From Leptidea sinapis (Eukaryota; Arthropoda; Insecta; Lepidoptera; Pieridae), in NCBI RefSeq assembly GCF_905404315.1, contig NC_066273.1:14136001-14200000 (forward strand): 64,000 nucleotides of DNA, given 5' to 3'. Each line of letters begins with the position of its first letter. Within the stretch, counting starts at the first letter, position 1. The notes below the pieces were generated by a model, which ran no database searches, had not been told where the DNA came from, and worked only from the letters and a program-made list of their open reading frames with translations. A program made the position numbers and the translations under genes. Positions 11,167-21,800 of the stretch are shown here, piece after piece.

Positions 11167-11427
11167 ATATGTATATATATATAGTAATATAATATATATA
11201 ACTTCTTTATCCTCTGTATATTCTACCGTATAGTAGGCATCTTGAATAAGGCAAATTTTTATATTTACTGTATTTAACATGAGTATAATTTTTAATTCTG
11301 CTTATAGCAAAAGTATGATAAAAACCCTGAGTTTTATCATTTTAAATCTAGCCTTAGGCTAATTTTACTTAATTGATGTAGAGTAAAACTAAGAATGTGC
11401 CCATTAGCACTATTCTTATTGTCTACT

Positions 11428-11703
11428 AGCTGACCCGACAGACAAATAATGTTTTTATTTGTCAATATCATAATGAAATTGTTCCACAGCAGAACTGTCA
11501 AACCGTGCATCAATAAATTCTCTCATAGAAATTATGTATGGACACATCAAAGGAAAAACAAATTTGTTGTTTTTATTTAATTTAGCAGCATTTTCCTATT
11601 TATTCACCTTTTAAACCTTCTCTGGACTTCCATAAATAATTTGAGACCAAAATTAGCCAAATCGGTCCAGCCGTTCTCGAGTTTTAGCGAGACTAACGAA
11701 AAG
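11428..11703 (+). repeat. Repeat-derived stretch starting CTAGCTGACCCGACAG
   Basis: The CTAGCTGACCCGACAG start and the AAATCGGTCCAGCCGTTCTC end are strings commonly seen at the ends of a dispersed Lepidopteran repeat (recalled knowledge). It abuts the copia relic directly. Confidence 0.35.
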
Positions 11704-12490
11704 CAATTCTGCTAAAGGATTCAAGCAAAAGTACGGCGTAGATTACCAGGAAACCTTTGCCCCTGTCGTTCGCTATTCGACAATAAGGATGCTCTTCGCT
11801 GTAGCCGTCGAATACGGTTTAAATAAAAGTCAGTTAGACGTGAAAACCGCATTTTTGAATGGCGATCTACACGGGGATGTTGTGATGCAGAAACCAGAAG
11901 GATTTGTTGTAAAGGGGAAGGGAGATATGGTATGTAAGTTAAACAAATCCGTCTACGGTCTGAAGCAAGCCGCTAAGTGTTGGTATGAGAAAATAAATAG
12001 CGTACTTACGAAAATATTCTTTTATTTCCTCGTCGGATGCCGAAACTAATGACATTAAAAATCAGTTGAAAAAGTAATTTCAAATTAAAGACTTAGGACA
12101 AGTCTATCAATTCCTGGGAATGAAAGTGTGCAAAGAGAAGGATAAAATTACTCTTGACCAGTCGCAGTATATCAGCAGTATCTTGAACCGATTTTAAGTG
12201 TCAGACTGCAAGCCAGTTGGAACTCAGATAGTAGCTGGAGTCAAACTGAACAAGGCAGAGAAGAAGTTAGAAAACTAGAGTTTAGAAGTCTTATCGGAAG
12301 CCTTATGAACGTCGCAGTTTATATACGGCCAGACATAGCCCACGCGGTGAGCTGTCTGAGTCAGTTTAATGAATGTCATTCCGAGAATCACTGGAAAGCT
12401 GCGATGCGCGTGCTAAGGTATTTGAAGGGAACAATTCATTATAAGCTTTGAAAAATCGGGTCTCGGTATATTTGGCTACGTGGATGCAGA
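11704..12490 (+). pseudogene. Ty1/copia pol relic (RT and start of RNase H)
   Basis: Copia RT signatures run across frames: KGFKQKYGVDYQETFAPVVR, then QLDVKTAFLNGDLHGDV and KLNKSVYGLKQAAKCWY in the frame 11789-12049. After a frame break come KDLGQVYQFLGM, GSLMNVAVYIRPDIAHAVSC and a GYVDAD start of RNase H near 12470. The YVDD catalytic box is missing, lost in the break near 12050. There are no LTRs. The relic ends abruptly where a minus-strand LINE ORF1 begins. Confidence 0.85.
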
Positions 12491-13242
12491 TATTTCTCGC
12501 CCATATTTTTGAGTGTTTTACCCATAGTCTACGTTGCCTCATAGCGGCCACAAGATCTTCTTTAACGTAGCGATTAATGAATGAGACAATAATTGGTTTT
12601 GGAGTTTCTTTCTGATATGTGGGAACTCTGGTAACCATGTTAATGTTCCTTTTTTATTGTGCAACCAAGAAGCGTTCCAATTTGTAACGTAATGTCAAAA
12701 AGGTTTTCATGTGTCTTGATCGGGACGCCTTTAATTTCAACATTATTTAGTCTCAACCGTGGTCCGTCTCGTTCTTCTCTAAATTTAGTATATTAATCTC
12801 AGCCTGCAGCTTCGGTACTTCATCAGCTAGTTGTTGGAATTGACTCAGACCAGACTCGACGATATCAACTCTTTCTGAGAAACCTCAGATAGAATCATGC
12901 GCGAATTGGAGGGATTCTTTCAATTCCGTTATATCAGTCTTTATTATCTTCACATCCTCTTCTAAGCTGCGGAGAGGTGCTAACTGCTTGGTGGTGGTAA
13001 GTAACTGCCAATGAAGCTGTTCGAGGGTGATGACAGTGGGTGAGATACTTCCCGTTTCAAGACTACTAACCGACGAGCTAACTACTCTTGCACCGTGGAC
13101 ACTTTCACGTCGCTTTGTTTTTCCCCAGTTAACGGTATCCAGACTCTGTGATCGTGGCGCAGGGGAAGTCATAATGCCGCTGACAAGTACTGCAAAATGC
13201 CCCGTCATTGGATTCCTCATTGCACCACCCGCACGTAAACAT
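12491..13242 (-). pseudogene. LINE ORF1 relic: PHD-like zinc finger, coiled coil, RNA-binding domain
   Basis: The minus-strand ATG at 13242 starts MFTCGWCNEESNDGAFCSTC, a CxxC...CxxC...H...C...CxxC PHD-like finger interrupted by TAA and TGA. It is followed in another frame by a coiled-coil stretch (LRSLEEDVKIIKTDITELKE, 13000-12890), then KPIIVSFINRYVKEDLVAAM (12600-12540), typical of the ORF1 RNA-binding domain. ORF1 proteins package LINE RNA. Multiple frame breaks make it dead. No ORF2 follows, so it is an isolated piece. Confidence 0.65.
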
Positions 13243-14669
13243 GTTTGAGTATTGATATAGTTGAGAAGCCCTGGAATACGCAAGTAACTTGCGGGGTTCG
13301 ACAAATGACCGTGCGTTGAGTACAAGACCCAGCGAGCGGCTATATATATTATGGCAAGACAGGTATATATTGTTTGTAATTAGTTAGAAGATGATTATTG
13401 TTATAATAAACTTGATATGTATTTTTGAAACGAATATATTTTTTAAATAAACCGTGGCTAAAAGTGAAACACCAATGTCTGAGTAATAACTAAACGTTTA
13501 TTACGTAGAAAAGTATACTTATATGTCTAGCATAATATAAGGGCGAGTGCACACTACAACAACTTAATTAGCTTGCTCCTACAGCTATCCTACATGCTTG
13601 TCTGGCAAGGGGTAGGAACTATCAAAATATTCTGGCTAAAGAGGAAACTTCATCTACTTATTACCCAAGTATTATATATAAAAATTAGCTTTTATACTAT
13701 AACGTAAGTAGAATTATAATTTTGTGTCTGGCGAGGGGCTGCCACGATGGCAACTGACGTCATTTTTTATAATATTCTGAAAGTAATACCAGAAAATGAG
13801 ACTTTAATATTTGATGAATTTAGATCTGTATTAATTCCTTTTACATGCCAAAGCCACTGAAGTCCAAACTTCATAATTGGCCAAGGTTCTTACCTGTGTT
13901 GGGAGCATGCGTTAACAAACTTTCAGCTTTTATAAAATAACGAAGGTCTGGGGTTCACGGGCTCTGGCTCTAACAGAAAAAACACTTGATATATTTTCTG
14001 CTACTGAGTTCGTATCGATTGATATTATACTTCTTGATACTTTTTTTTACATGAGGTAGGGAGAATTCATTTCATTTGTGTTACTAGCGTTGTGTGACAA
14101 TATTTACCTACAACCAATTAGAATTGTTTTCCAAGGACGGGCTAATTTTATATAAATTCTGTGATGTGTCTGTCAATGTTATAAACGAATGAAATGTCGT
14201 CAGCGAAAAAAACAATGTCATATTTTTTCGAGACGACAAATGACAAAACGTTAATGTAGACAAGGTATATACAGGATGTCCCAAAGTTATGGGACATGAA
14301 GGGAAAGTACATTAAATATCGAAGATAGGCTATTTTACTGAAAGAAGACTTTATGTTATTTTTAAAAGTTAGTAATTCTGCATTCAAAGATTTTACTAAA
14401 AATTACTTGCCTCGTCTGGGAATCGAACCGAATTAAATGTAAAAAAAACACCCCTACTTTTATAATGCCAATCGAAAGAATGGCCAAAACTAATAACTCT
14501 TCTTAAGTAACAGTATTTTAAAAGACTTAACTTTTTGAATGAAATTGGGACAGACTTATGGTCTGTCCCGTTAGTGCAAAATTATGCACAGTTCACCCTG
14601 CCTAATATTATGTGCTAATATAGTGTGATAATCGATTTGAAGTCGTACTCCTACGACTTGAAATCAATA
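13243..14669. other. Intergenic, no gene recognised
   Basis: AT-rich, with short ORFs only. At 14268-14470 there is a repeat-like stretch beginning TACAGGATGTCCCAAAG, whose terminal style suggests a DNA transposon end. No partner end was found. Confidence 0.35.
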
Positions 14670-15010
14670 CAAATTGCTTTATTCATTTTGTGGAAAGGCG
14701 CTGGTGTGGGACGCGACTAGCTTCGACAGTCTCTCTCCTTCCCATGTCCAAGTTACGTCAGTTGGTGCTGGGGCTGCTGCTTCGACTACCGAAGACAGCA
14801 AGCGTCATCATACATATTTGTGCCGTTTGGTGTCGAGACACTCGGCCCGTGGGGCCCAGAAGCACGTAGAATGTACAGAGTACTATATTCACGCCTCAAT
14901 AAGGCTGCTGGAAACCCAGCGGTACCAGCTATTTCGGTCAACGGATCATCCTAGCTATCCAACGCAGAAATGCTGTTAGTATTCTTGGTACCTACGGTTC
15001 CACGTAATGA
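14670..15010 (+). pseudogene. Fragment of a retroelement C-terminal module
   Basis: Frames 14674-14979 and neighbours read GKALVWDATSFDSLSPSHV and then, with frame changes, ARGAQKHVE and a final AIQRRNAVSILGTYGST-like stretch. This matches in outline the module (WDxTxxDTLAxSHV ... AIQRGNAASILGT) found downstream of RT in a group of animal retroelements. No RT lies upstream, so it is an isolated relic. Confidence 0.5.
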
Positions 15011-15693
15011 TAGTTTTAATTATAATTAGTCATAGTATTATAAATATAGTTAGAGGATTTGTTTTGTTTGAATAAATATATATAATTATCATTCATTTAT
15101 TAGGTTAAATAATTAATTTACCACCTCTTTGAAAAATGTTGAGTTTTAATGAGAAAAAGTGGCAAGAGATTGTAGCAAGACAATTTTTTTGCAATTCAGT
15201 CTTAAATTATTAGGAAGGAACTCTGTTGGACATCCGTGTCTTAACCGAGGTCCGCCTCGGTTAAGATCTTTCCTAAACTCAATTTATTTTACTGCCAATA
15301 TTCAAAATTAAAGTTGCATTTACCTACATCTTCATCATCTATTTTCTATTCTTAATTTAATTGGGAAAAGAAACAAAACTTTAAACATGTCTTTTATTGT
15401 TAAAATATAAACATAACAAGAATAAAATATAATAGTTAATGGAACTCGGTTAATCAAACAATATTTGACAGTGGCAATTATCAATTTTATATTGTTCACT
15501 CTTTCATACGTAAATATATTACGCATATGAGTGATACAGTCAACGATCAAAAACTAGCATATCATTCAAAATAACAAAAAAGGATATGAATGACACATAG
15601 TCTAGCTTAAAAACTAAGTTAGAGAAAAATGCACAACAGAATGTCACTAAGACCTAACCACAACCAAGGAGGTGGTTGTAGTTTATTTTATAA
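15011..15693. other. Region 3' of the large cytoskeletal gene
   Basis: This must contain the 3' UTR of the minus-strand gene ending at 15694. AATAAA on the minus strand occurs at 15687-15682, right after the stop, and further AT-rich candidates lie near 15425. No ORF is supported. Confidence 0.4.
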
Positions 15694-15838
15694 TTATTCT
15701 TCATCCGTTACGTCGGGTTCGGCGTTCTCATCGTCACTAACTTCGGCAGCTTGATCTGCACTTTCAACGGCATCGGGGATGACTTCGGGGCTTTCAGGTT
15801 CTTCAACGATTGGTTCCTCTTCTGTTTCCGGTTCTCCG
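15694..15838 (-). CDS. Cytoskeletal gene exon 11 (acidic C-terminus)
   Basis: The acceptor ACATTACAG precedes 15838. The exon begins by completing a codon (AA|C) and encodes 47 residues of Glu/Asp/Pro-rich sequence (EPETEEEPIVEEPESPEV...DVTDEE) before TAA at 15696-15694. Such acidic tails are common in cytoskeletal regulators. Confidence 0.78.
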
Positions 15839-18800
15839 CTGTAATGTGCGTGTAATTTTATAATTGCAAGAATAAGATACTTATTGAACCTAATGTAAGG
15901 TTAGTCGACCTGTTATTGTTAAAAAATCAGTGTATGTATCAGTGTATACAGTGGTAATCACCACCACCATGTTCACAAGCATCTTTACACAAATAAAGAA
16001 TTCAAGCTCTAAAGATTGATGCATCCAGTGAGAGGCTCCTTTGCACAGGATGCCAGCTAGATTATGGGTACCACAACGACGCCTATTTCTGCCGTGAAGC
16101 AGTAATGTATGAGCATTGCTGTGTTTCGGTCCGAAGGGCGACGTAGCTACTGAAATTACTGGTCAAATGAGACTTAACATCATAATTCTAAAGGTGACGA
16201 GAGCAGTTGTAGTGCTGCTCAGAATTTCTGGGGTTTTTCAAGATTCTTGAGCGGCACTGCATTGTAATGGGCAGGGCGTATCAGTTACCATCAGCAGAAC
16301 GTCCTGCTCGTCTCGTCCCTTATTTTCATAAAAAAAATCCAATATACGATAATTTATATTGGTATCTACAGTTTATTCTTTATTACTTTTTGTTAAATAT
16401 TTGGTATTTAAAACGGCACAAACTAATTTGTTATGCATTACAGCCATAGTAAAATACTCTATTTTATTTGACAAGTGGCCGTTGAGTTTATTGTAAATGT
16501 TCTTCGCACGAGCTCTACTTTTTTCGAACATGTGGCAGATTCAGTAATTTGAAAGAAATATTTATACCTAATGACGATTCATAAGCGCTTAGTTCTAGCC
16601 TAATAACTAATTAGATAAATTTTATTTGACTTTAAACACTATTGTATCGTAATGATATGAAGCTGATTGATTGTATGTTTGGAGCATTGGTTAAATTAAG
16701 AAATCGAAGGTGAAACCTGCAATTTTACTGTGATATGTTTATAAATTTCGAGAATTTACTTTAGTATTTAGTTTCAATAAATGATTTCAAGTACTGAATG
16801 CCTTACTTTGTCTCTTCGTCAATGACGTCAGCAGCAGAACCACTTCGGGACAGTTCTTCTAATCTAGCTGCAGCGAGCTCTGATTCTTGTCTTGCTATTT
16901 CAGCCAATTCTGCAGCCTGGAAGTATACGAATTTAAAAGAGAAATATTATATATAAAGAGAAATAATATAATACATGGCACACGCAAATTTGGAAATATC
17001 AAAACTGAATTAGAGGTTGACCCGTCTGACAGTTTAATTTAATAATAAATAAAATAATAATTTAAGTTACCAAAGTTTAAAAACGAATATGGAGTCGGGA
17101 ATAACACATAAATCGTCGTATTTGTAATACAAAATAGTATGTGCAACCCCTGCGACGTTGTCGAATACCCAATCTAGCAAATGACCGCACGAGCGAATTT
17201 CGCTTTCGTGGGCATTCGACAACTTGTCGCGCTTGTTGTACAATATACTATTAATAGACTTAAATCTCGCTTTCTATAATATTTTATACACGTTTTTTAG
17301 CGTGCCTCTATCTTTGACTGTTCAAACCTTTATAGTAACTAAACATGCAAATTACTAGTAAGCATAAAAAGCTATATTTATTTTGTTATGCCCGAGTAAA
17401 ATTCTATTTTATTATTTTTAATAATTAATACGCACCTGTCTTGCCAGTTCAGCTTCACGATCTTCTTGGGCTTGCCTTTCTAATTCTTCTAGTTTCGCAA
17501 GCTCCTCTTGTCTCCTTTGTTCTGCTAACTCTTCTTCTTGCCGTGCTTCTTCAGCTAATCTAGCTTCTTCAGCTAGTTTAGCCTCTTCGGCTAATCTAGC
17601 TTCCTCAGCTAGTCTCTCTTCTTCAGCTAGTCTGGCCTCTTCAGCTAATCTAGCTTCCTCAGCTAGTCTCGCTTCTTCAGCTAGTTTAGCTTCTTGTGCT
17701 ATTCTCTCTTCTTCAGCTAATCTGGCTTCCTCGGCCAATCTAGCCTCTTCAGCAATTCTAGCCTCCTCGGCCAGTCTTGCCTCTTCTTGGATCCTTGCTT
17801 CTTCTGCTAATCTAGCCTCTTCGGCTAACCTTTCTTCTTCTGCTTTACGTGCTTCTTCTTCTGCTTTACGCGCTTCCTCTGCAGCCCGTTTACTTTCAGC
17901 TGCTTCTTCCTGTTAAAATAATTGTGCTGTCAAAATAATCTTTAAGTTAAGCAGTTGATTAATATTCATTGTTTAGTTAAGCATAGAAAAATTATAATCT
18001 TATTACTGTACTAAATCCTCCAGCTATACTGCAGTAAACCTTTCTAATAAGTGATCAACGCAATCAACAAAGTTTTTCAAGACAATTGCTTGTCTTCGAG
18101 ACATATTACGTCCCTCTTATGCTTACAAGGTTTTAATATAAAAATATATAAACAGATTCTAAGTTAACGATTCCATTTAAACGATTTTTAATGGGGGATC
18201 GGAATCGACCCGAGCTTAAATACGAAGGTTTCCGCACCGTCCTTCATGATTATGTACCTACTTCTTTAATACTTTTGTAAAAGAAACAATTTTGTTTGTA
18301 TGGCGAAAATCATATTCACCTACTTTGTTTTTCATTATTTCTTGTTATAGTGGAGAATATAGAGTACTAGTTGTTATTGCGAAAACTTTATTTTCATAGC
18401 AATAATATAAAGCAGTCTCTATCAATCTACAGCAAACATAAGTGCAACGGATCAGCCTGGCTTTCCATTACAGAAAAAGAAATGCCAGTGTTCTTGTGTT
18501 CAATGGATTCAACGCAGTAATATTTTTTATTTCATGTAATGTTATTGTAAATAGTCTTTACAAAAAATAATAAAAATATATTTATACTCCATTTTCAGGA
18601 TTCTTCCCCGGGGCATAAAAAGAATAGGGTAGTCCCAGGCCCAAGGGCATTTACCAGTAGGAGGCTCTTTTGCACAGGATACCGGCTAGATAATGAGTAC
18701 CGGCTAGATTACCTGGTGTTTAACCAGGTAGGTAAGTCCCCTATGCGGTTGACCGATAAGTGGAAGTAAAATATAATTAAGCTTTCTTTCACGTACTACC

Positions 18801-21800
18801 AAGCTGGAATGAGCTTCCTTGTGTGGTGTTTCCGGGACGATACGACAAGGGTACCTTCAAAAAAAGCGCCTTGAGGAGCGTTGCCGGCCGTTAAGGAAGG
18901 TGTATACCTCCTTAAAGGCTAGCTACTCTCCTCTGATTCCTCTGGTGTTGTAAGAGAATGTAGGCGGCGGTGATCACTTAACACCACTTAATCCATAAGA
19001 AAAAATTATAAATAACCTCACGGTGGATAGGTGAGATATTGTAAGGTGTGTATAAATCGCTCTCTTAAGACTGCAGCAATTATGTTATAACGTAATAATT
19101 ATATACCTGTGCTTTGCGCTCGGCTTCACGTTTTGCTTCTTCTTTCAGAGCTCTACAAAAATAAAATTAATTAATTACAAATTAACAGCTGACCAATTCC
19201 AAAGTTTGGACATCCTCATGGTTGAAAATATAAATATAAGTTGTAAAATATTAGAACTTGTAATGATAAACATACCAATGATTACAATTTAGTTGAGTTA
19301 AAATCAATCTGTGTTGTGATTGCGAAGTTATAAGCCCTAGCTAGACGAAAGTAAGCCTTCCTTAAAGTATTAAATGACACCTTAATATTGGCTATTAATA
19401 TTAAGAAAGTAAGTTATTTTGAGTTACATATATTGCAACATCTTACCAGCAAACATTCTATGTATTTCCAACAGCATGTATGTAAATACAGTCTTCAAAA
19501 ACCGTTTTTCGGTTAACTTTTTTCATAGATCCATTATGCGTTGGAATAGAAGCGTTAAATATAATCCGGGCGGACTTTATAATACCTAATTCTACTCGAC
19601 AAAATCGTTTCGGCAGGTATTTCAGAGATTACCCCTCACCAAGCTCACAAACATACCTGTTTATAATGCTAGTAAATATAAACTTTCAAGATTAAGTACT
19701 TACTTTTCTTCAGCAGCTCGCGCTTCTTCTTGCCGCTTCCTCTTAATTTCAGCAAGGTCTACTGATGGTGCAAGAACAGGCTCAGCGGTGGATGCGCGGA
19801 AACGCGCTTCACGTTCGGCCTTCGCAGCTTTGAGCTCAACACCAGGGTCTTCCATAGCCTTTGGTGCCTGGAACTTGCGGCTGGGCCTCCACGGGAGCAG
19901 CTTCACTGCGCGGCGGCAACGGTCCCGTAGTAACAGTGGCCAGTGGTGGGATGTATTGCTTTCAGGCATAGTTCACACCATTGGCCACTGCAGAATAATT
20001 ATTAGTGACGCAGCAGCGCTTATTATTGCTATAGCATTAACCCAAAAGCCTTGTAAGCTTAGGTTTCCTGTATTTTTGTCCTATATAATGCTGTGTAGCG
20101 GCTGCAAGCGTGTTTCGACCCCGTGCAGATAAATTTTGATGAAATGGAGTCTGCGCAAATTTTGATAATGTAACTGAATTAAATAAAATATGAGGTAGTT
20201 ACTTTCAAAATAGTACAAAAGTGGATTTATACATTTTGTAAATTTGTTATTGTTAGCGATAGTAAAAATACAAAACATAATGTATGTTAGTTTGGGAAGC
20301 AAAGCATTAGCAAGCTTGGACATTTCAGGCATAAAAGGATACTAACGTGCATACAGATTGAAACAACTAAAGTGCAATTACAAACATTTATTATGAAAAT
20401 AAAATCAGTTCTGTTAAGTTAAAAGGAGATAACTCGATCTTAGAAATGTGGTGGACCGCCGTATCACGACAATGTCAAGTTAAATATGAAATATTCACAA
20501 ATTTGATTTAAATATAATTCTGTGTAAATTGTAACAAAATATATTCGATTCTATCGGATAAAGTGATTAAAAAAATATGAATTACGTATTGCGGTTAGTC
20601 GGAAGATGTTATACCGAGATCAAAGATCGCGAATGGCTGCGACGCGGGCGCAAGCGGACCTGTCCGCTTGCGCCCGCGCCACGCTTCGCCGAGCGCAGGA
20701 GGCAGAGAGTCGATCTACGCGCACTGCGCCGCTGTCGGATCTTCCGGCGCGTCTTTCGCTGTAAGAGACACCACACTCTGTGTTATAAGTACACATAATA
20801 TTTAATTTCTCATTTTAAAGCTTTCTAAACACCGTGGACGTCGGAGCTCCGAAATTATTTTAATGCCACCTTTCAATCAGGGAATGACCCGAAATATGAG
20901 TAACTTTATCTCGATATTCTAATTCTAATCAATTTTAATGCAAGTATACACAAACATACCTACATAATATTTTCTTCATATCCGAACGTGATCTTTATTG
21001 TAATGTTATAGCACAGTTAAAATAATCATAAAATCTATGGTAGTTTATACAGCAGTAAGTAGTCACACTGAGAGCAACTAAGTATATACAAACTATGGAA
21101 TGACTTCTGGAGCTACGAGGTTTTTTGGCATTAATTTAAATGTTCTTTTTTTGATTATGCGAAGGATTAGCGAGCGCTAGGAGAGCGAATACAGCGAGGT
21201 ACCTGTTGCATTCTCAACGGCCAATCCGGAGGCCGCGAGTCTGTTCTTCGCGTAAAAAGATAGAAGATTCACGTCATCCCGGATACTCAGTTCCTTGTAG
21301 AGGGGTCTGCGGTTGGAGAAGGCCTTACTGCCGGAGTAATGCACGCACGCGAGGTGGCCACGTCCTGGTGAGCAACACCTCTGTTACCACAGGGTCACAC
21401 TAAGACTAGCATCAGGTTAGTCCAAAATTAGTTCGATACCAGAAGGACAACACATAAAACAACAATATTAAATACGCTTAAAGTTCAAACTTATGTCGGT
21501 ATCGGAGGAGAAAGGAATTGGTTAAGTTGGAAAGCAATCAAATACCTGTGAACTTCTTGGCGGGTTCATGGTAATAGGAAATGTGGTTGATATTGTCAGC
21601 AACACTTCGTAGGGGCAAAAGTAATTTGGCAATGTATGCATCGCTGCTGAAGCGGTATGGGACAGGTTCTCCGTATGAATACCTGAAATTTTCCGATAGT
21701 GATTTTAGTTGTATTTAAACCAAAACGATCAAAACAAAATTTTTTCATGTTAAGCAATTTAACATTAATAGACCACTGCTGAAACACTGAAAATGATAAA

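Larger units (their letters stand above)
17913..19106. other. Intron between exons 9 and 8
   Basis: Non-coding apart from repeats: a partial S1 copy (18654-18720) and a LINE tail (18785-19008). Confidence 0.5.

Noticed and set aside
14400..14440. GGGAATCGAACCGAAT, a B-box-like string
   Set aside because: No A-box at the right distance on the minus strand.
19788..20132. 114-codon plus-strand ORF over host exon 7
   Set aside because: It is antisense to a supported exon and has no independent signal.
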